Shown piece by piece: positions 1 through 12,900 of a stretch of DNA of 64,000 nt; position 1 is the stretch's first letter, and each line of letters starts with the position of its first letter. The translations under genes and the position numbers were made by a program. Origin of the DNA: Haemonchus contortus. Taxonomy: Eukaryota; Nematoda; Chromadorea; Rhabditida; Trichostrongylidae. The notes beneath the pieces were generated by a model that was given only the letters and a program-made list of their open reading frames with translations, did not search any database and had not been told where the DNA came from. The stretch spans positions 41,988,345-42,052,344 of the forward strand of contig LS997562.1 of the NCBI GenBank assembly GCA_000469685.2. Direction: 5' to 3'.

Positions 1-928
1 GTCTCTCCCCGTTTGCTTTATATCGCATTGTTTTTTCTTCAGTTTGTATGAAAAGACTGTTGTATTCATTGCCAATTTTGTGGCTGTGATGCATCGTGTT
101 TTCGTTGTTGTTTTGGTGGATAATTAATCGGATAATTAAGTGATTGTTTGGTAGTTTGAATGAATGTCTATTTGTATTTCTATACGCTTTGGTTTCTCCA
201 TTACTATCGATTCGGTTACAAGTTACATAATAATATGTGTAATCTTATGAGGGAAGCAAGTTGACTTAAATTAAGCATTGGAATTAGTTAGTTGGATTGA
301 AAAACGAGGTTGAATTAAGGAGTGTAACTCACATTATGGAATACGGCTGGTAAAAAAGCAGCCGCATGGCGACCGCACGCAATTGGTATCATTAGTTTTT
401 TAACATCACTTGATTAATTGGCTAGTTAGTAGCAAGGTACTTCTTGTTCTCAAAAAGGAATTTAGTGCTGTTGCTGAGCTTAGAAACGAGCGGGATTCAC
501 GATTAGACTAGTACCCTCGTGAAAACCCTTTATTGTTTGGTTATTTGCTTTCTGCAAGACCCATTTCATGGAGATGCGGCATGGTCAATCGAACGGTTCG
601 GGATAACTGGTATAACGATTCTACGTACGCTGTCAGCAATCGTAATCAGTCACATATCAGAAGGATCAAGCAGGCGGTTCTTGCGCTAGCCACTGTGAAG
701 AAAATCGGGTCATAACGAAAACTTGTCAATGCTGTTACTTCAGCTGTTCTTTTGTACAGTAACCGCCTTCACCCTACTTTCACCCTCCACCCCATCGGTT
801 TACGGTTTTTCTTTGCAGCTCTTCGTGAGCTTTCGATGTTTCCTACACTGATTCATGCCTTCTATTTCGATTTTACATAAACAGTCAAGGTCATAAGCTC
901 CCTGGTACTGTTGGTGATTAAAAGAATT
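1..928. other. Upstream region of coq-1, no gene recognised
   Basis: No coding exon or RNA gene is visible here. Short open frames exist (for example 533-715 on the + strand) but none is bounded by convincing splice sites or resembles a known family. The stretch presumably contains the coq-1 promoter and the outron removed by trans-splicing; no core promoter motif can be assigned by eye. Confidence 0.4.
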
Positions 929-940
929 GTTGTTTGCAGG
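929..940 (+). promoter_or_regulatory. Probable spliced-leader acceptor site of coq-1
   Basis: A TTTGCAG acceptor ends at 939, 15 bases before the coq-1 ATG, with no upstream exon that could donate to it in frame. In nematodes this arrangement is typical of SL1 trans-splicing. It was one reason to choose the ATG at 955. Confidence 0.55.
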
Positions 941-954
941 TCCAGGCCTGAAGG

Positions 955-3900
955 ATGTCGGCTGCGTCGTCGCGATCGGCGGCGTATCGGCTAGCAAGAC
1001 ATCAGACGCAAAGTGTTTCCCCATTAATTCGACGCTCATATTGTGCAGCGACGTCGATTGCTCAGCTTCGGAAGCCGACTATTCCTGCTTTTGTGACGGA
1101 GAAGTTGAAGGATATGCAGGCAAGTTCTTCCAGTAGTAAACCATTTTCGTAAGCTGAATATGTTTATTTGTTTAATGTCAACAAAAGCGTCATTTTCCCT
1201 GTGGTAAGCGGCCTTATAAATTGACGGATAACTACAACTATATACCGTTTTCCGATGTATCGGATGACTTTATCTGGTACTTGGTATGAGTAGAATCAGT
1301 AAAATTTTTTGATCAAAGTGATTTTGGATTTTTGCGTTGCAATAGAGAATCTACCCAAAATCTACAAGGGGTGGTCTTCGAAAAGCCCAGTGTTGTTTGG
1401 CGCTCGCCATTTGAAGGATTGTTTGAGTCTTTACTCTTTTTGTCATACTTCGTAATTAATATTTTAGTCGAAGAAAGATCCCGAAAATCCTTTGTAAGGT
1501 CTTCAAGCATACAATTTTTCTATTATTTTCAGATTGAAATAGCTAATCAGTTCATTTCTGATGCTCCCCACCAACCGGCCAGTTTCACACCAGCGAATAC
1601 TATTCCAACTAGCAGTAGCGACTTTACGAATAATTTGGAGAAAATGGCCAAATATTATTTTGAACAGGTTGGTCTTCCCTCATCATTGTTTCGTTATTAA
1701 ATCTATAGAAGCTTCCAAAAAATCTTGATTCACAGTTTTGTATCTCCTAAGAATTGAGAAAGATTCCACATTCTTCGAGAACATGAGAGTAATAGAGTAC
1801 TATATTCCTTTCTTCGATGGGTGGCCAGTTCGATAAGAAGGTGGAAGTTATTAGCTTTGAGACTAGGGAAAGGCCTAATATTGTACAAATCAACTTGCGT
1901 CTTTAATTTTTTCTTGTTCTCAAGTCAGGCAATTCGCTTTCTCATCGTATATTTTGAATAGCGTTACAATATTCATGCTGTTGCTGGGTTTATAGAGTAA
2001 GGCAGTTAGAAGACTGATTTTACCATTTCTAGTCAGTGTGTAACTTCGTTATTTCAATTTCGCCGTAGATATCCTTCGAATAGACGCGCTTCATTAAGGG
2101 CGGCAAAATGTTTCGACCAACGGTTGCTCTTCTGATGGCAAACGTGTGTAATGCTGCTGCTCCGAAGTCGGTTAGGTATGAGGATTAAGAGGACATCGGT
2201 ATTTATTCTTAGAAGTACTCATTGGGGAAGAATTGTTCTAGATTGGAATGCGGTAATGAAGAAGTCTCCGTCAATCAGTACAAAATCGGTATGATCAGTG
2301 AAATGATACATACGGCAAGTTTGGTGCACGATGATGTGATCGACGGCTCAGACACACGACGTGGTAATGCCTCTGTCAATGCGATTTGGGGGAATAAGAT
2401 GGTAGGTGTTGAAGTCCATCCATTGTCTATTCGTTTGGTTTTTCTACAATTTCTCTGTTTTCCAGGGAAAAATGTTATGATATAGCAACATCCAACTTAT
2501 CATTCTTTTATTGGACCTTATGTTTGGATCGTTTTATGACAACATTCTAGGCAGTTCTGGTTGGCGACTTCATTCTAGCCCGTGCAACTCAAATTCTATG
2601 CTCCATTAATCGGCCGAATGTAATAGCGGTTATGGCTTCGATCATCGAAGATCTAGTCATGGTGAGTAATTAGGTCCGAAAGCATTTGGCCCAGACACAC
2701 TTGACTAAAGGCTTCTATCTTTCTGTTTTTTCTCAATAGTTATTTCTACGATCGAGCTGAAGGTGTGTACGTCTATAAGCGTCTGATTGTGAGTTGAGTA
2801 TCACAATGAATGGCTCGACTCTAAATACCTACCGCTTCATGATAATGCTTAGAAGAATTTTGGCGTCTCAATTATTAGTGCAGCTCAGGCTTCAGGCTTC
2901 ACTATTCTCCCTGTTTCGACTTTACGATTTTGACTGATACTGCATGTTGAATAAACATAGGGCTAGCGAAGAGATCGTTACTTAGCAACGGCATTTTTCT
3001 TATTTTTAAAATCTTGTGATTTCAGGGCGAGTTCATGCAAATGACCGAGAAAACAACGGCCAGTGAAGACCGAATGCAGCAATATTTACAGAAAACGTTT
3101 AAGAAGACCGCCAGCCTTTTTGCCAATAGCTGCAAGAGCGTGGCATTACTTGCAGGTCAGCATCCTTACTGAATTTCTGATTTTGACTCTTCGTATGGTG
3201 TGATGGCCGAATTGTTGTCATTGATTAGATAGTGAAGCGTATTGTTTTTAGAAGGCACTGCCGAATTACAATGGCGAGCATCCGAGTACGGACGGCACCT
3301 TGGAATAGCTTTCCAATTGGTCGATGATCTTCTGGACTTCATTGCATCCGCAGATATGATTGGAAAACCTGTGGCTGCGGATTTGAAGCTGGGTAAGTTT
3401 TCTTTATTCATCGTTACGAATATTTTTAATAGTGTTGAGTTGGGCATTTTGATGAAAATTATCGTATTCCATTGATACGTTACTTTTTAAGTTTTTTCTA
3501 CAACATTCTTAGGCCTTGCGACTGGTCCTGTAATACTAGCGGCTCAGCAATATCCGGAACTAAACGTTCTCATGGCAAGAAAATTTGCTGAGCGAGGAGA
3601 TGTGGATAGAGCAAGGGATATTGTGTTGAATTCAAATGGTATTGAACGAACGCGGAATTTGGCACGACAGCATTCACAGGACGCTGCGCGAATAGTCAGT
3701 TTCTTTTCAGTATTTTTTTCTGAATCTTTTCTATTGAAGTCATGGTGGTTTCGCAGAGCTTTGGGCCATTCGTTAGGACCAATTTGTCTTGAGGAAAAAA
3801 CCTTATACAGTGCGTTTCATAATTATAAGGTCACCCCAGATTTTTGCAATTCCGGAGAAAGCAGCCAGAATGGAATTTTTTTGGCAAACACTGGTAGATT

Positions 3901-5791
3901 CCTCGTCACAATGTACCTCCGTACTCAAATTTTGGTCGCAATATCTTTCACCTCAAATTTTTTACGAATTTTTTGAAGATAGTGTCGGCTTTTGCACCGT
4001 TTCATAATTATAAGGTCACCCCGAGGAAGTAAATGATTTATCAATGTTAATGGCATATGTACAACAGTTAATAATCTATAGCTCCTCCTTGTTTAGGAGC
4101 AACATCAAAGAGCCTGTGTGGCATACTAGAAACTAGGTTTCGAAGATGTTCCTCATCGGTTGCTCTCCATGCTTCGATAAGTGCTCGCTTCAGCTCTTCT
4201 TTGCCCTAGAACTGACGGTTATTCGCATAAACCTGTCTGAATATTATGTCCCAGATATGTTCCATCCGACTGAGGTCGGGACTGCAGGCTGGCCATGGTA
4301 GGACGCTTATTTATTGGCATTGCAGCCACTCATCCGTTGCACGGCTCACGTGATTGTAGGCGTTATCTTGTTGAAAGACATAGCTGAGGTGACGGCGATG
4401 GCATAGAAAAGGTACTAGATGATGCTCCAAGACTTTCTCGTAATCCTTGAAATCCATACTGCAGCTCACGACAACACGACATCATTGCAGAACGCACCCC
4501 GCACCATAGGCTTCCTCCACCGAAACTGCGACGTCTGAAGTAGACTGGATCCATTCTCAAGTCGCGTCAGTACGGCTTGTTTCCGTCAGGGCCGTCTAGA
4601 TTGAATTTCTTTTCATCCAAAAAGACGATCTGAGTAGGAATTATTCAGCTCTATGGTGAGATTTCGATGCAGTTCTACCTTTGCCCAATCTCTCCCTAGG
4701 TTCATCTTTGCAAATCCGAGTCGAGCCTCTTTGTGACGATCGGTGATTCGTGGCACCTTCTCCATTGCTTGCCTGGTGATGTTCTCGCATCTTCTCACTG
4801 CTCTCCAGACTGTAGTTTTCGACACAGAGAGGTTTAATTCCGATCGGATCTGGTTCAAGGAGGACGTACTGTTGGAAACAGTCCTCAGAATCTTCCGCTC
4901 GTCACGGGCAGTAATCTTTCATGGGTGTCCACAGTCGGTGTTATATCTAGGGACATCAGGGCTCTCCAGAAATCTTTGAATGGACCAAGGGGATCTCCCT
5001 ATTTGCTTGGAGATGGCTCGAGTACTGAGCCCACCTTCATGATGAGCCTTCTCATCAGAGGAAAGCAGATGACCACGAGCCATGTTGACAGTCAGGTTTA
5101 GAAATGCCTTTGCTACACATGCTTACCTTTACAAGTATCTTCAAACACGAAATTTCCTCTCTTTCGTTAATAATTGTTCACTTTCTCAGGGTGACCTTAT
5201 AATTATGAAACGGTGCAAAAACCGATAAACTGTTCTAAAAAAGTTCAGAAGAATGCAGCAGCGGCTAAGAAACGGATACCTAGGTTATTCGTGCTGGGGA
5301 ATCTGTTCATGATGCTAGAAAAAATCCTTAATGATTACTTTTTTTGAAAGTGCAGAAATTGAGGGTGACCTTGTCATTATGAAACGCACTGTATTGGAGG
5401 CTTGTAATTTTTGAAAATTTGTTGGTTTTTGCTTCTTTAATCGATAGAGCTGCGAGGCTCATTTTCAAATGTGAGAGCTGATCGCATAGGGAGAAGGTGC
5501 CAGATACACACTTACTGGGTCGAAAGTTGGGCCAGGGGGGGGGGCATACAGGGGGCCATGGGTCAAGGGGGGCCATAGGTCTTCGTTTACAGTTTACCAC
5601 TGCACCAGTAATCAGTTTTTGAGGCTGGTCGTTTCAGTACTAAATCTCATCTGAAGGTGTTTTTCAATATTGAACGTCTGTAGGACTGAACTCGATAAAT
5701 TACTTTTTAGGCTTCCGCTTTTCCAAATGCGGAAGGATCTGCTGACGTGTTGGTAGATTTCGCTCTGTCGCAGATAGATAGGCAATCGTAG
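955..5791 (+). CDS. coq-1: Polyprenyl (decaprenyl-type) diphosphate synthase, nine exons
   Basis: Makes the polyisoprenoid tail of ubiquinone by chain elongation with isopentenyl diphosphate, in mitochondria. Exons: 955-1119, 1533-1667, 2099-2170, 2213-2401, 2551-2661, 3026-3155, 3252-3392, 3513-3694, 5711-5791; joined they give 401 residues, close to the roughly 390-415 of animal COQ1/PDSS1 proteins. Seen directly: KMFRP near residue 103; the first Asp-rich motif DDVID at 164-168 inside [12 protein letters not shown]; the second motif DDLLD at 292-296 inside [12 protein letters not shown]. Both bind Mg-diphosphate in this family. The N-terminus is rich in Ser, Arg and Ala, fitting a mitochondrial presequence. 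The last exon (27 codons including stop, starting ASAFPNAEG) lies about 2 kb downstream, beyond a transposon in the intron. Intron 1 has a GC donor (CAG/GCAAGT); other donors (gttggt, gttagg, gtcagc, gtcagt) are loose. Intron 3 is only 42 bases. Identity is firm; the first and last exons are the least certain. Confidence 0.93.
3808..4022. repeat. Left end of the Tc3-like element with two binding-site-like repeats
   Basis: The outer motif starts at 3808 and the inner direct copy lies at 3994-4022; both contain TTCATAATTATAAGGTCACC. The spacer between them is weakly similar to the corresponding spacer at the other end, read in reverse complement, showing one long decayed terminal inverted repeat. 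Confidence 0.75.
4068..5083 (-). pseudogene. Degenerate Tc3-like transposase
   Basis: Minus-strand remnant from ATG (5083) to TAA (4068). The N-terminal helix-turn-helix region is readable (starts [12 protein letters not shown], then [17 protein letters not shown]), as is a second one near [14 protein letters not shown]. It is interrupted by an in-frame TGA at about 4924, and after RDWAKV by several stops and frame changes. A piece reading [15 protein letters not shown] near 4500-4540 matches the region after the first catalytic Asp of Tc1/Tc3 enzymes. The C-terminus ([20 protein letters not shown], ending AIDY) is clear. The catalytic Asp/Asp/Glu set cannot be read in one frame, so the enzyme is dead. 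Confidence 0.8.
5189..5391. repeat. Right end of the Tc3-like element with two binding-site-like repeats
   Basis: The inner motif is at 5189-5216 and the outer at about 5363-5391, both in inverted orientation to the left end. The outer copy differs by a few bases from the left outer copy (GTCATTATG against ATAATTATG), showing age. Confidence 0.75.
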
Positions 5792-6632
5792 CTCTGAGCT
5801 GTACTGGCTATTCTTTCTTCCTTTTACTCCTTCCATCAGGGTTTTAGCTGTGTAGAAATAGGGTTGTTGTGAAAGAGTAGCATATATTTATTCACTTGGT
5901 GGTTGGTTGTCTACCTATTTAGTTAGCTGCCTTGAACGTCATTCTTTCATTATTTGTGTTCTCCAACGAAATGATGAAATTTGACTAGAGCTCTATATAT
6001 TTCTTTTGTATTTGTGATGGTTCTCAGTATTCCGTCCTGGAACTGCCACTAGATGAGCGATTACCAAAGATTCAAGTGCTTAATCGCTCAACTTTCATAA
6101 TGGGTTGAGTTCAGATCTGAACTCGGATATAGTAAGTACAATGACGATAGTATAGCTACAGTTGTAAAAGAAAGAATTATTTACTATGTACAGGAAATAG
6201 ATTATCTTTACTGATATTTGTTGTTGGTGAATCTCCTTCTTGTTCTGATATTGTTGATGTTACTTAACGAGGATATTCTGTTAAGATGTAATGTATAGTT
6301 GAAGAGAAACGAGCACGTAGTACGAATTTCGTTATCGTCGAATTGTATCGCCTATTATCGTCAACACGACGTCTGTTGTTAGTGAATATTATTTTTTTCG
6401 AATACTTGATTGTCTTTTCATCCATCCACAGCTCTAGCTGTTTACTATTTGATTCGATTGTTTATGGAAGCAAGGTTTTGACTGAGTGTTTGATTGTAAG
6501 GGATAAATCAAGATTGAGAAGTATTATGCATTGAAATGTGCAAATTCGATTAAACTGGAGATGGGTAGAAACCCAGGACGGTTACCGTATGCGAGATTGG
6601 ACTTTAAAAGGATAAAAAAGGATAAAGTTTTT
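5792..6632. other. Region after coq-1, nothing recognised
   Basis: Follows the coq-1 stop. No canonical AATAAA was noticed close to the stop, so the 3' end of the mRNA is not placed. No exon, RNA gene or repeat recognised. Confidence 0.35.
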
Positions 6633-6912
6633 GGCGTCAATCAATCCCGTCTGAGGGATGCGCCCCCGCACTCGACTTCCATTCAGAATCGTAGTGGCGT
6701 AATGAGTGCGTATGTGGCCTATACAATGACTTGCGGTGGCCAGCCGATGTACAAGTCAGTGCTTTTATCCTCCCAGACAGGTCTGCTACCAATTCACCGA
6801 CCCCGGAGGGATGGAAGGCTTGGTTGGCCTGGGCGGGCATCGATCCGGGATTCGAACCCCTGACCGTGCGTGTGATATAGTGCGCCACTTGCCACTACAC
6901 CACCTCCGCCCC
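6633..6912 (-). mobile_element. tRNA-derived SINE, near full length (copy 1)
   Basis: Read on the minus strand from 6912, the element starts with a tRNA-like head: an A box (TGGTGTAGTGG, complement of 6892-6902) and a B box (GGTTCGAATCC, complement of 6848-6858), spaced as in an internal RNA polymerase III promoter. A body of about 200 bp follows, containing GGCCAACCAAGCCTTCCAT and a stretch near ACGATTCTGAATGGAAGTCG. Three further partial copies occur in this window at 13662-13925 (+), 20093-20335 (-) and 46331-46490 (+). Open frames in the area are by-products of the repeat. The exact 3' end is uncertain. Confidence 0.75.
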
Positions 6913-9900
6913 GAGATTGGACTTTAAGCGTGACATAAGGGCCAGGCGTGCAGGCTGTCCTGTGGCAGCAATAGCTCTTCCGGATTCATCTGACCCTAAT
7001 TCAATTTCTTTTTTCTTTAGCTAGTTGCATCTGAAATTTTAGTGGATTTTGGCTTCCCCGGTGCCGAGTCAGAATACCAGGAGTAGGGAAGATGAAAAAA
7101 GAAGCGCCAAATATGGCGTGACGAGTAAACCATCCTTTACCCACCCTCTACCAGTACATGCAGATTCATACCCGGGTGGCCTTTAATGCTCTCCAGCAGG
7201 GTGCACTGGAATTGAGGTTACCAGAAAGTAATGGGCGAGTTCGGTACAGATGTAGGTGCTCGACCAAGTTTGTCATTCGTTGGCTCGAGTAACCAGAAAG
7301 TAGAGCCTTGGAAATGGTGTTTGTTATTTTGGTCCTAAAAATGAAAGTTCAGCTCAAAACGAGCTCATTCGGAGATAGGATACCGGCTGTATCATATATT
7401 ATCCACCTTTCGGATTCTTTCCGCTCACGTACTGTGGCTAAATCGCAGTAGCTGTGTCAGAACTACCTGTTTTCAGATTTCAGACCAATAATGTCGAAAG
7501 TCTTTTTTCAAGTGCCATCATGGCTCTCTTTTCACAAGCAGTCAATCAATGCCATTGTATTCAAGAATGACATGAGGTTCGGGAGCTGGACGTGGATGAG
7601 ATGTCAGAGGATTCCGTCAACGCACTGTAAGTTACTTAGTCTATTGATCCAGAAATTACGATTTTCGTGTTACTATTGGATATTTGAAGGCGATGACCTG
7701 CTGTTCCGTATGCATTCTGAAGTGGTTCTCCTGCAACACCGATGTTCACCGCAACGGGTTACGGCGCTGGAATTATGGAACCAAGCGGCTGTTAGAGGTG
7801 AGTTATTAGGCGTTTTGTTCCTACGTAACTGCATGATAGAATTCCGTTTATTGAACCCTGAGTTCTTCATAATTTATGACGTGAAATACCTCTCGATAGA
7901 GCCTCGAGCACGGTCTTTCATCAGGCGGATGTGAAATATCAAAAATACCTTCAAAGGTAGACAGAAGAAGGCGAAAATCAGCATGATTTTCAGGAGAAAC
8001 CTCTGGAAAAGAATAAATGAAGCGCAATATGCGTGCTCAATAACAATAGAATCAGTTTGTAAGTGGGTTGAGCTCGGTTGAACTTAGTTGATCAACATGA
8101 TTCTTTCTATCGATTGTACAGCACCCTTCCTCTCTTGTTTACCCGTATCTAGTCTTAAGACTGAGTTTTCTTTACTTGCCATAGACCAGCTCCTGTTATA
8201 GCCAGTCATTTGCATTTGGCAATCATCTTCGCTCAGCCTTTTCGAAGCTGACCGTTTTTGATAACGTCGTCCTTGCGGTTCTCTTCGGGATTCTTGGGAG
8301 GGCTGCCTAGGATTTTCTTCAGGGCAGTTGTCAGTTCGTCAAGGCCTTCACGGTAGTGCCATGGAGTGCCAGCTATGCAGTGTGGTAAGATAAAACTAGT
8401 GGAGGTGAATAACTCGTAGAGGATTAAATCGTCCCTAGCAGAAGACATACTCTGTAGCATAGTTGAGTTGTACATTTTTTTTTATCAAAACTAGGATCAC
8501 GGCATTGCTTGAAATTTGCTTGCCATATATGCAAACTACAAGATATGACATCTATGACTCACACGTAATGAGTCGTGAGCGGCTAGCCTCTGACAGATTC
8601 CTGGACACGCACATTATTTTACTAGAAGGTCGACCCTCCTGGCTTTCTATTTCACGACAGTCTTCCCATATTTCGAATTTGTTCTACGGTGGTAGACTTC
8701 GCTTCAGTCTGAAGGCTTGTGGTCTGAATTTTCGTGGACATCTCGAGATTTGACCTTGGGCTTTGTAGTGATGAAATTGATAAATTTCAATTGAGAAACC
8801 AAGGAAAAATGCAGTTTGGCTGGCTAGCTCAGCTCAATGCGGTGCTATTTGTCTCGTCGTTGTTTGTTCCCGTCGGTTCTGTATTATGCCAGTGCGGTAT
8901 TCTTGAAGGATGCCCATAACATCCAGTTATCAAAGGTATTCTAAATCACTTAACGACAATATCTCGGTGAGCCTTTTTGGAGTTCACCCTAACCAGTTAC
9001 AGCCTGCCGCCTTTACAGTTAGCACCAATCAAGACTTACGTGTTGTTCCCTTAGGTAACTCTAAAGAGTTCTATCAGTCTTTTGTCGTGACTCTGTTGCT
9101 AAGGACACCGACAAATGGGTGTAGTCAAGCAGACCTAATAGCGATTACTTGTTGTCCCTGCCATTTAGATTTATTTATACTTTACTTTTCTTTTTCTGTA
9201 CCTAATCGGTATTCGCAAACATTTCTCGTTCTCATCCGCTCTTGTCTGTCCGCTTCTCTCTCTTCCTCAGAATTCTCTATTTCGGACTTATCAGAAGAGT
9301 CAGCCAGGTTTGGGTAGTCTGTCTACATCCTGAACATACCCGGGAAAACAGAGAGAAGAACGGGTTTGGTTTAACTTAGGTCCTATTACGTCGTTATTTC
9401 TGGCGGATAGTAGAACGTCCCTCAAGACTGTGGTTCTAAGCAGGCAATTCTCCGGCGGCATTAACAGTATTGTTGACGAAACACTATTTTTTATATATTT
9501 TTTCGAACTCAATATTCTATTTTTTAATTAGTAACGGAACACAAAATCGTGTTCAGTGATTTCTCGTTTCCTTTGCCTTGATGGCTGAGGGTAGTTTGCA
9601 GAAAGTGTGAGCCACTGAAGAGCCTATGAACCTAATGGTTCCACACTCAGTTTTCCAGCCAGAGGTCTTCTTTCATGGGTGCTATCCCCACTAGAGCGCA
9701 AAGTGTTCAATTTACTAATTGAGTGGGTGTTTTTAGATAAGCTGACTCGCCTCCCATTAAGAAATGAATGGGCCTGTTTATAAACCCATGCTTCTTCATG
9801 AACAATCTACTTTATCCCGCGTACCTCTGGGTGTTTCCCGTTAATCGAAAATGAATGCTCCCCAAATATATTCGATTCCACCTTTTTTAGCATCACACAT

Positions 9901-12900
9901 CAGTGGGAGAATGTCTGAGCTGAGATTTGCCTAGTACGGTGATGTGAGAGTGGGAGTATGCCCAGAATTTCAGCTTAATCGGCTTGTATCTGAGGGATAA
10001 GCATCGGGCGATTCAAGTGTACAGCCTAAGCAGATCCACTTCTAAGCCCTGAACTATCGCCTTCTACTTAACCATAAGTGTCCTAAGAATATCCAGTACT
10101 GTTATCCGCTTAGGAGGAGGGGATTGACTAGGAAAGGCTCTGGACGACCTCTGAGCCGGCTTCCACATCAGCAGATTTTCGAAAAAAGGTTGATTCCCTT
10201 TTCTCATTCTCGACGGAGGGACAGAAGCTACCCCGCGGTACTCAATTCGACAGCCGATTCCACGGAAGTTATTCAGAGATGATTGGGTGCTTCAGCCTCA
10301 TTTTATTGATATTATAATTTATCATTAGAGTAGCCTATAGCCTCAATTGATGTGCTCAATAATACTCATAGGATAGCCAGCGCCTGATTAATGGCCAACT
10401 CTAAACACTCGGCCATGACTTAGTCTCCCAAGGAAACCATCATTTACCGCTTATTAGCATGTTTTCTTGATAAAGCGGACAAACGCTGGTCATTAGCGTA
10501 TATGGGCATGGCCCAAGAGGTGCAAAAAAGTTCAGAAAATAAATTGCGAAATTTCTATAAAGCATTTTAATAATAAGAGGTCCACTGTAAAATATGAAAA
10601 TAGATTCGTAAGAGATGACTACCTCGAAACATCGTAAAAGAACATAAAAGAAGCGATGTCTGAAAGACAGTTCAGAGTAATTATAACTGGAGAGAAATCC
10701 CTGAGGAATTAGGATGAAGTGGGGAGAAGACAAGCTAAGAAAGAGATACATTCCTTAGAAAATGAAGTTTTAAATAAACCCTTCAAGTTGGAGAATTCGC
10801 TAAAAATACTCTTGGTTTGGGATGGTTTTCTGGCATGAAAAAATCTTTTAAGGAAATCCTTAAATAAAGATTTTGTTCTAAGATTCTAAAAATCTCCAAT
10901 CATTGGGAACTCTCCCTCTAAATGAGATGATCTTTTGGAAATAAAAGGACCAGTGAAAAACTTCCAAATTATTTTTCGTGGGAATTTTTATTTTAATTTA
11001 TCATCGACTTTCTCGAAAGGCTGGAAAAAATTTCAGTACCTTCAGGTAACAGTGAGCCCGTAATGAAAAAATTTCTTTCCTAATGACCATGTTATGGTAT
11101 GTAATAAATAAAGTTGAATAAACAAATAAGTAAACAAATGCTTTCAAATTTTCGGGAATGCGATACGACCCCTTTCATTTTTCGGCTCACGTCCGTTCTC
11201 TCCTTCTGCTCTCTCTCACTAGCACGTCTTTGTTCCATCAAATGAAATATACCTCTTTGAGGATAGCATCGCATCCCATTTTCACGATGGTCCTTTCTTT
11301 CCCAAAGCGACCTGTCCACACTCAAACAAATCGTTCTTCTATAAAAAATTACAATGCTACTGGTGCTTTTGTTTCTTCGAGGCTTTTGTATTGAAAATCC
11401 TTCACTTATTTGGCAAATTCATCAAATATTTGCATTTTCCTAAAATCAGAGGTAAATTAAAGTCCAAATGACGCTGCTAATGCATGGGTGCTTTGAAGTT
11501 GACGACTCGATCGAATTTTGTCTGAACCAATTGGCCTTCTATTTTCCCAGGTCGAACACTTGATGTTAGGCAGAATAAAGGCAGTCGAAGAGCACTTTCA
11601 ATGATTAAAGCCTCTAATCAATGTGAAATATGTGTTGATGGAAATATGAACCTATTTTTAACCAACACACATTTGATCGGGAGAATGAAAAAGAAATATT
11701 TCACAAGTTAAGCTCACGGACGTGTTACCGGAGCAGCAGGGTCTGATCAGGTTTTGCACTTGTATTTATAAATTTGACATAAATCGCTCAACTGTAGCTA
11801 CTGGTGATTTTTGGGGACCCTTTCCTAGGCCTTTAACCGAAACCGATACGTCCAACTTTCAATCCCTCCAATTCCGATTTCTGTTTCTGGAACGTGATTC
11901 AACATATTTCGTGCTGTCCCTGCATTTCACAAACTCCTTCATGAAGTCGTTTGTACTTCATCCACGGCGCAAATTGAGTTTTCTCATGGAAATCTGTTTA
12001 CATTGTTTCGATGCATTACAGCCACACATGGTAATATGTACATTGTGTCTTTCAAGACCATGTGATTTATTTATTTGTTTATTTTTAGCCATTGCGAGAG
12101 TGCCATTAATAATTCAAAATCAACATAAGCGATAATTTGTGAATTTCAGTGTGGGAATGAGGGATGTTCAGGTTTTTATTTATGGCCGCAAGTGCTGCCC
12201 CATAACTTTTTGAATGGTTATATTTCCCTTTTTTGAAGCCATATTTCGATTGCACTGGTTTTTTGCCGTTTTGCAGCTAGGCGATTCTAAATTGGATTTA
12301 GGAAGAACAAGAAAAAACCATATGCGTCAGAATCTGACTAATGGAAAGAGCTTCCCGAAGTACATCAACAACTGCTTTACCTAATTGAAGTGTTCTATTC
12401 TAGGAATAAACCCTGTAGGCGCGGATCAAGGCCTCATTCGCTAATAGCAGAGAGCCAAATTTAGGCAGTGAAGCTGGACAGGGCGGAAGCAGGATTAAAT
12501 GAGATCATCATCATCATAGATTCTAGGCTGATTGTTGAGCGAAATGAAGGATTTAATTAAAATACTGAGTTCGACTGCATTTGCGCAACTGCCTTTTTAC
12601 TATCATTCGTATTTGGCTTAGGTGGCCGAAAGTTAGCCCATAGACCTCATATGCCCTTGGTCTTGATCTCCCTAGTTTGAGATTTTTTTTTCGAAGTTCA
12701 GGGTAATTGTTTGAAAGTTTCGGCTAGATGATGGATCAACTTTTCAATTCAATTCAGTTTTAGTTTTTGATAATATAAGGAAGGATGAATCAAGTAATAG
12801 GAATTCATGAAAATGGTAGGGAACCCAGCTTGTCGGAAAATGAGTTGGGTAGTTCATAGAGTAGTTACTTTAAAACTTATCACAATGTAAGAAGGGATTA

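Larger units (their letters stand above)
3808..5391 (-). mobile_element. Tc3-like transposon with IR/DR ends, inside the last coq-1 intron
   Basis: A 1584-bp Tc1/mariner-superfamily element flanked by TA on both sides (3806-3807 and 5392-5393). The ends start CAGTGCGTTTCATAAT and run inward as an imperfect inverted repeat of about 210 bp. A second copy of the terminal motif lies about 186 bp inside each end (3994-4022 and 5189-5216). This two-site arrangement is known from Tc3 and other IR/DR elements, where each end carries two transposase binding sites. The transposase gene is on the minus strand and broken, so the copy is non-autonomous. It lies wholly inside an intron and leaves the coq-1 exons intact. 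Confidence 0.85.

Noticed and set aside
6531..6927. Protein-coding gene from overlapping open frames
   Set aside because: They lie over the SINE with its pol III boxes and are by-products of that repeat.
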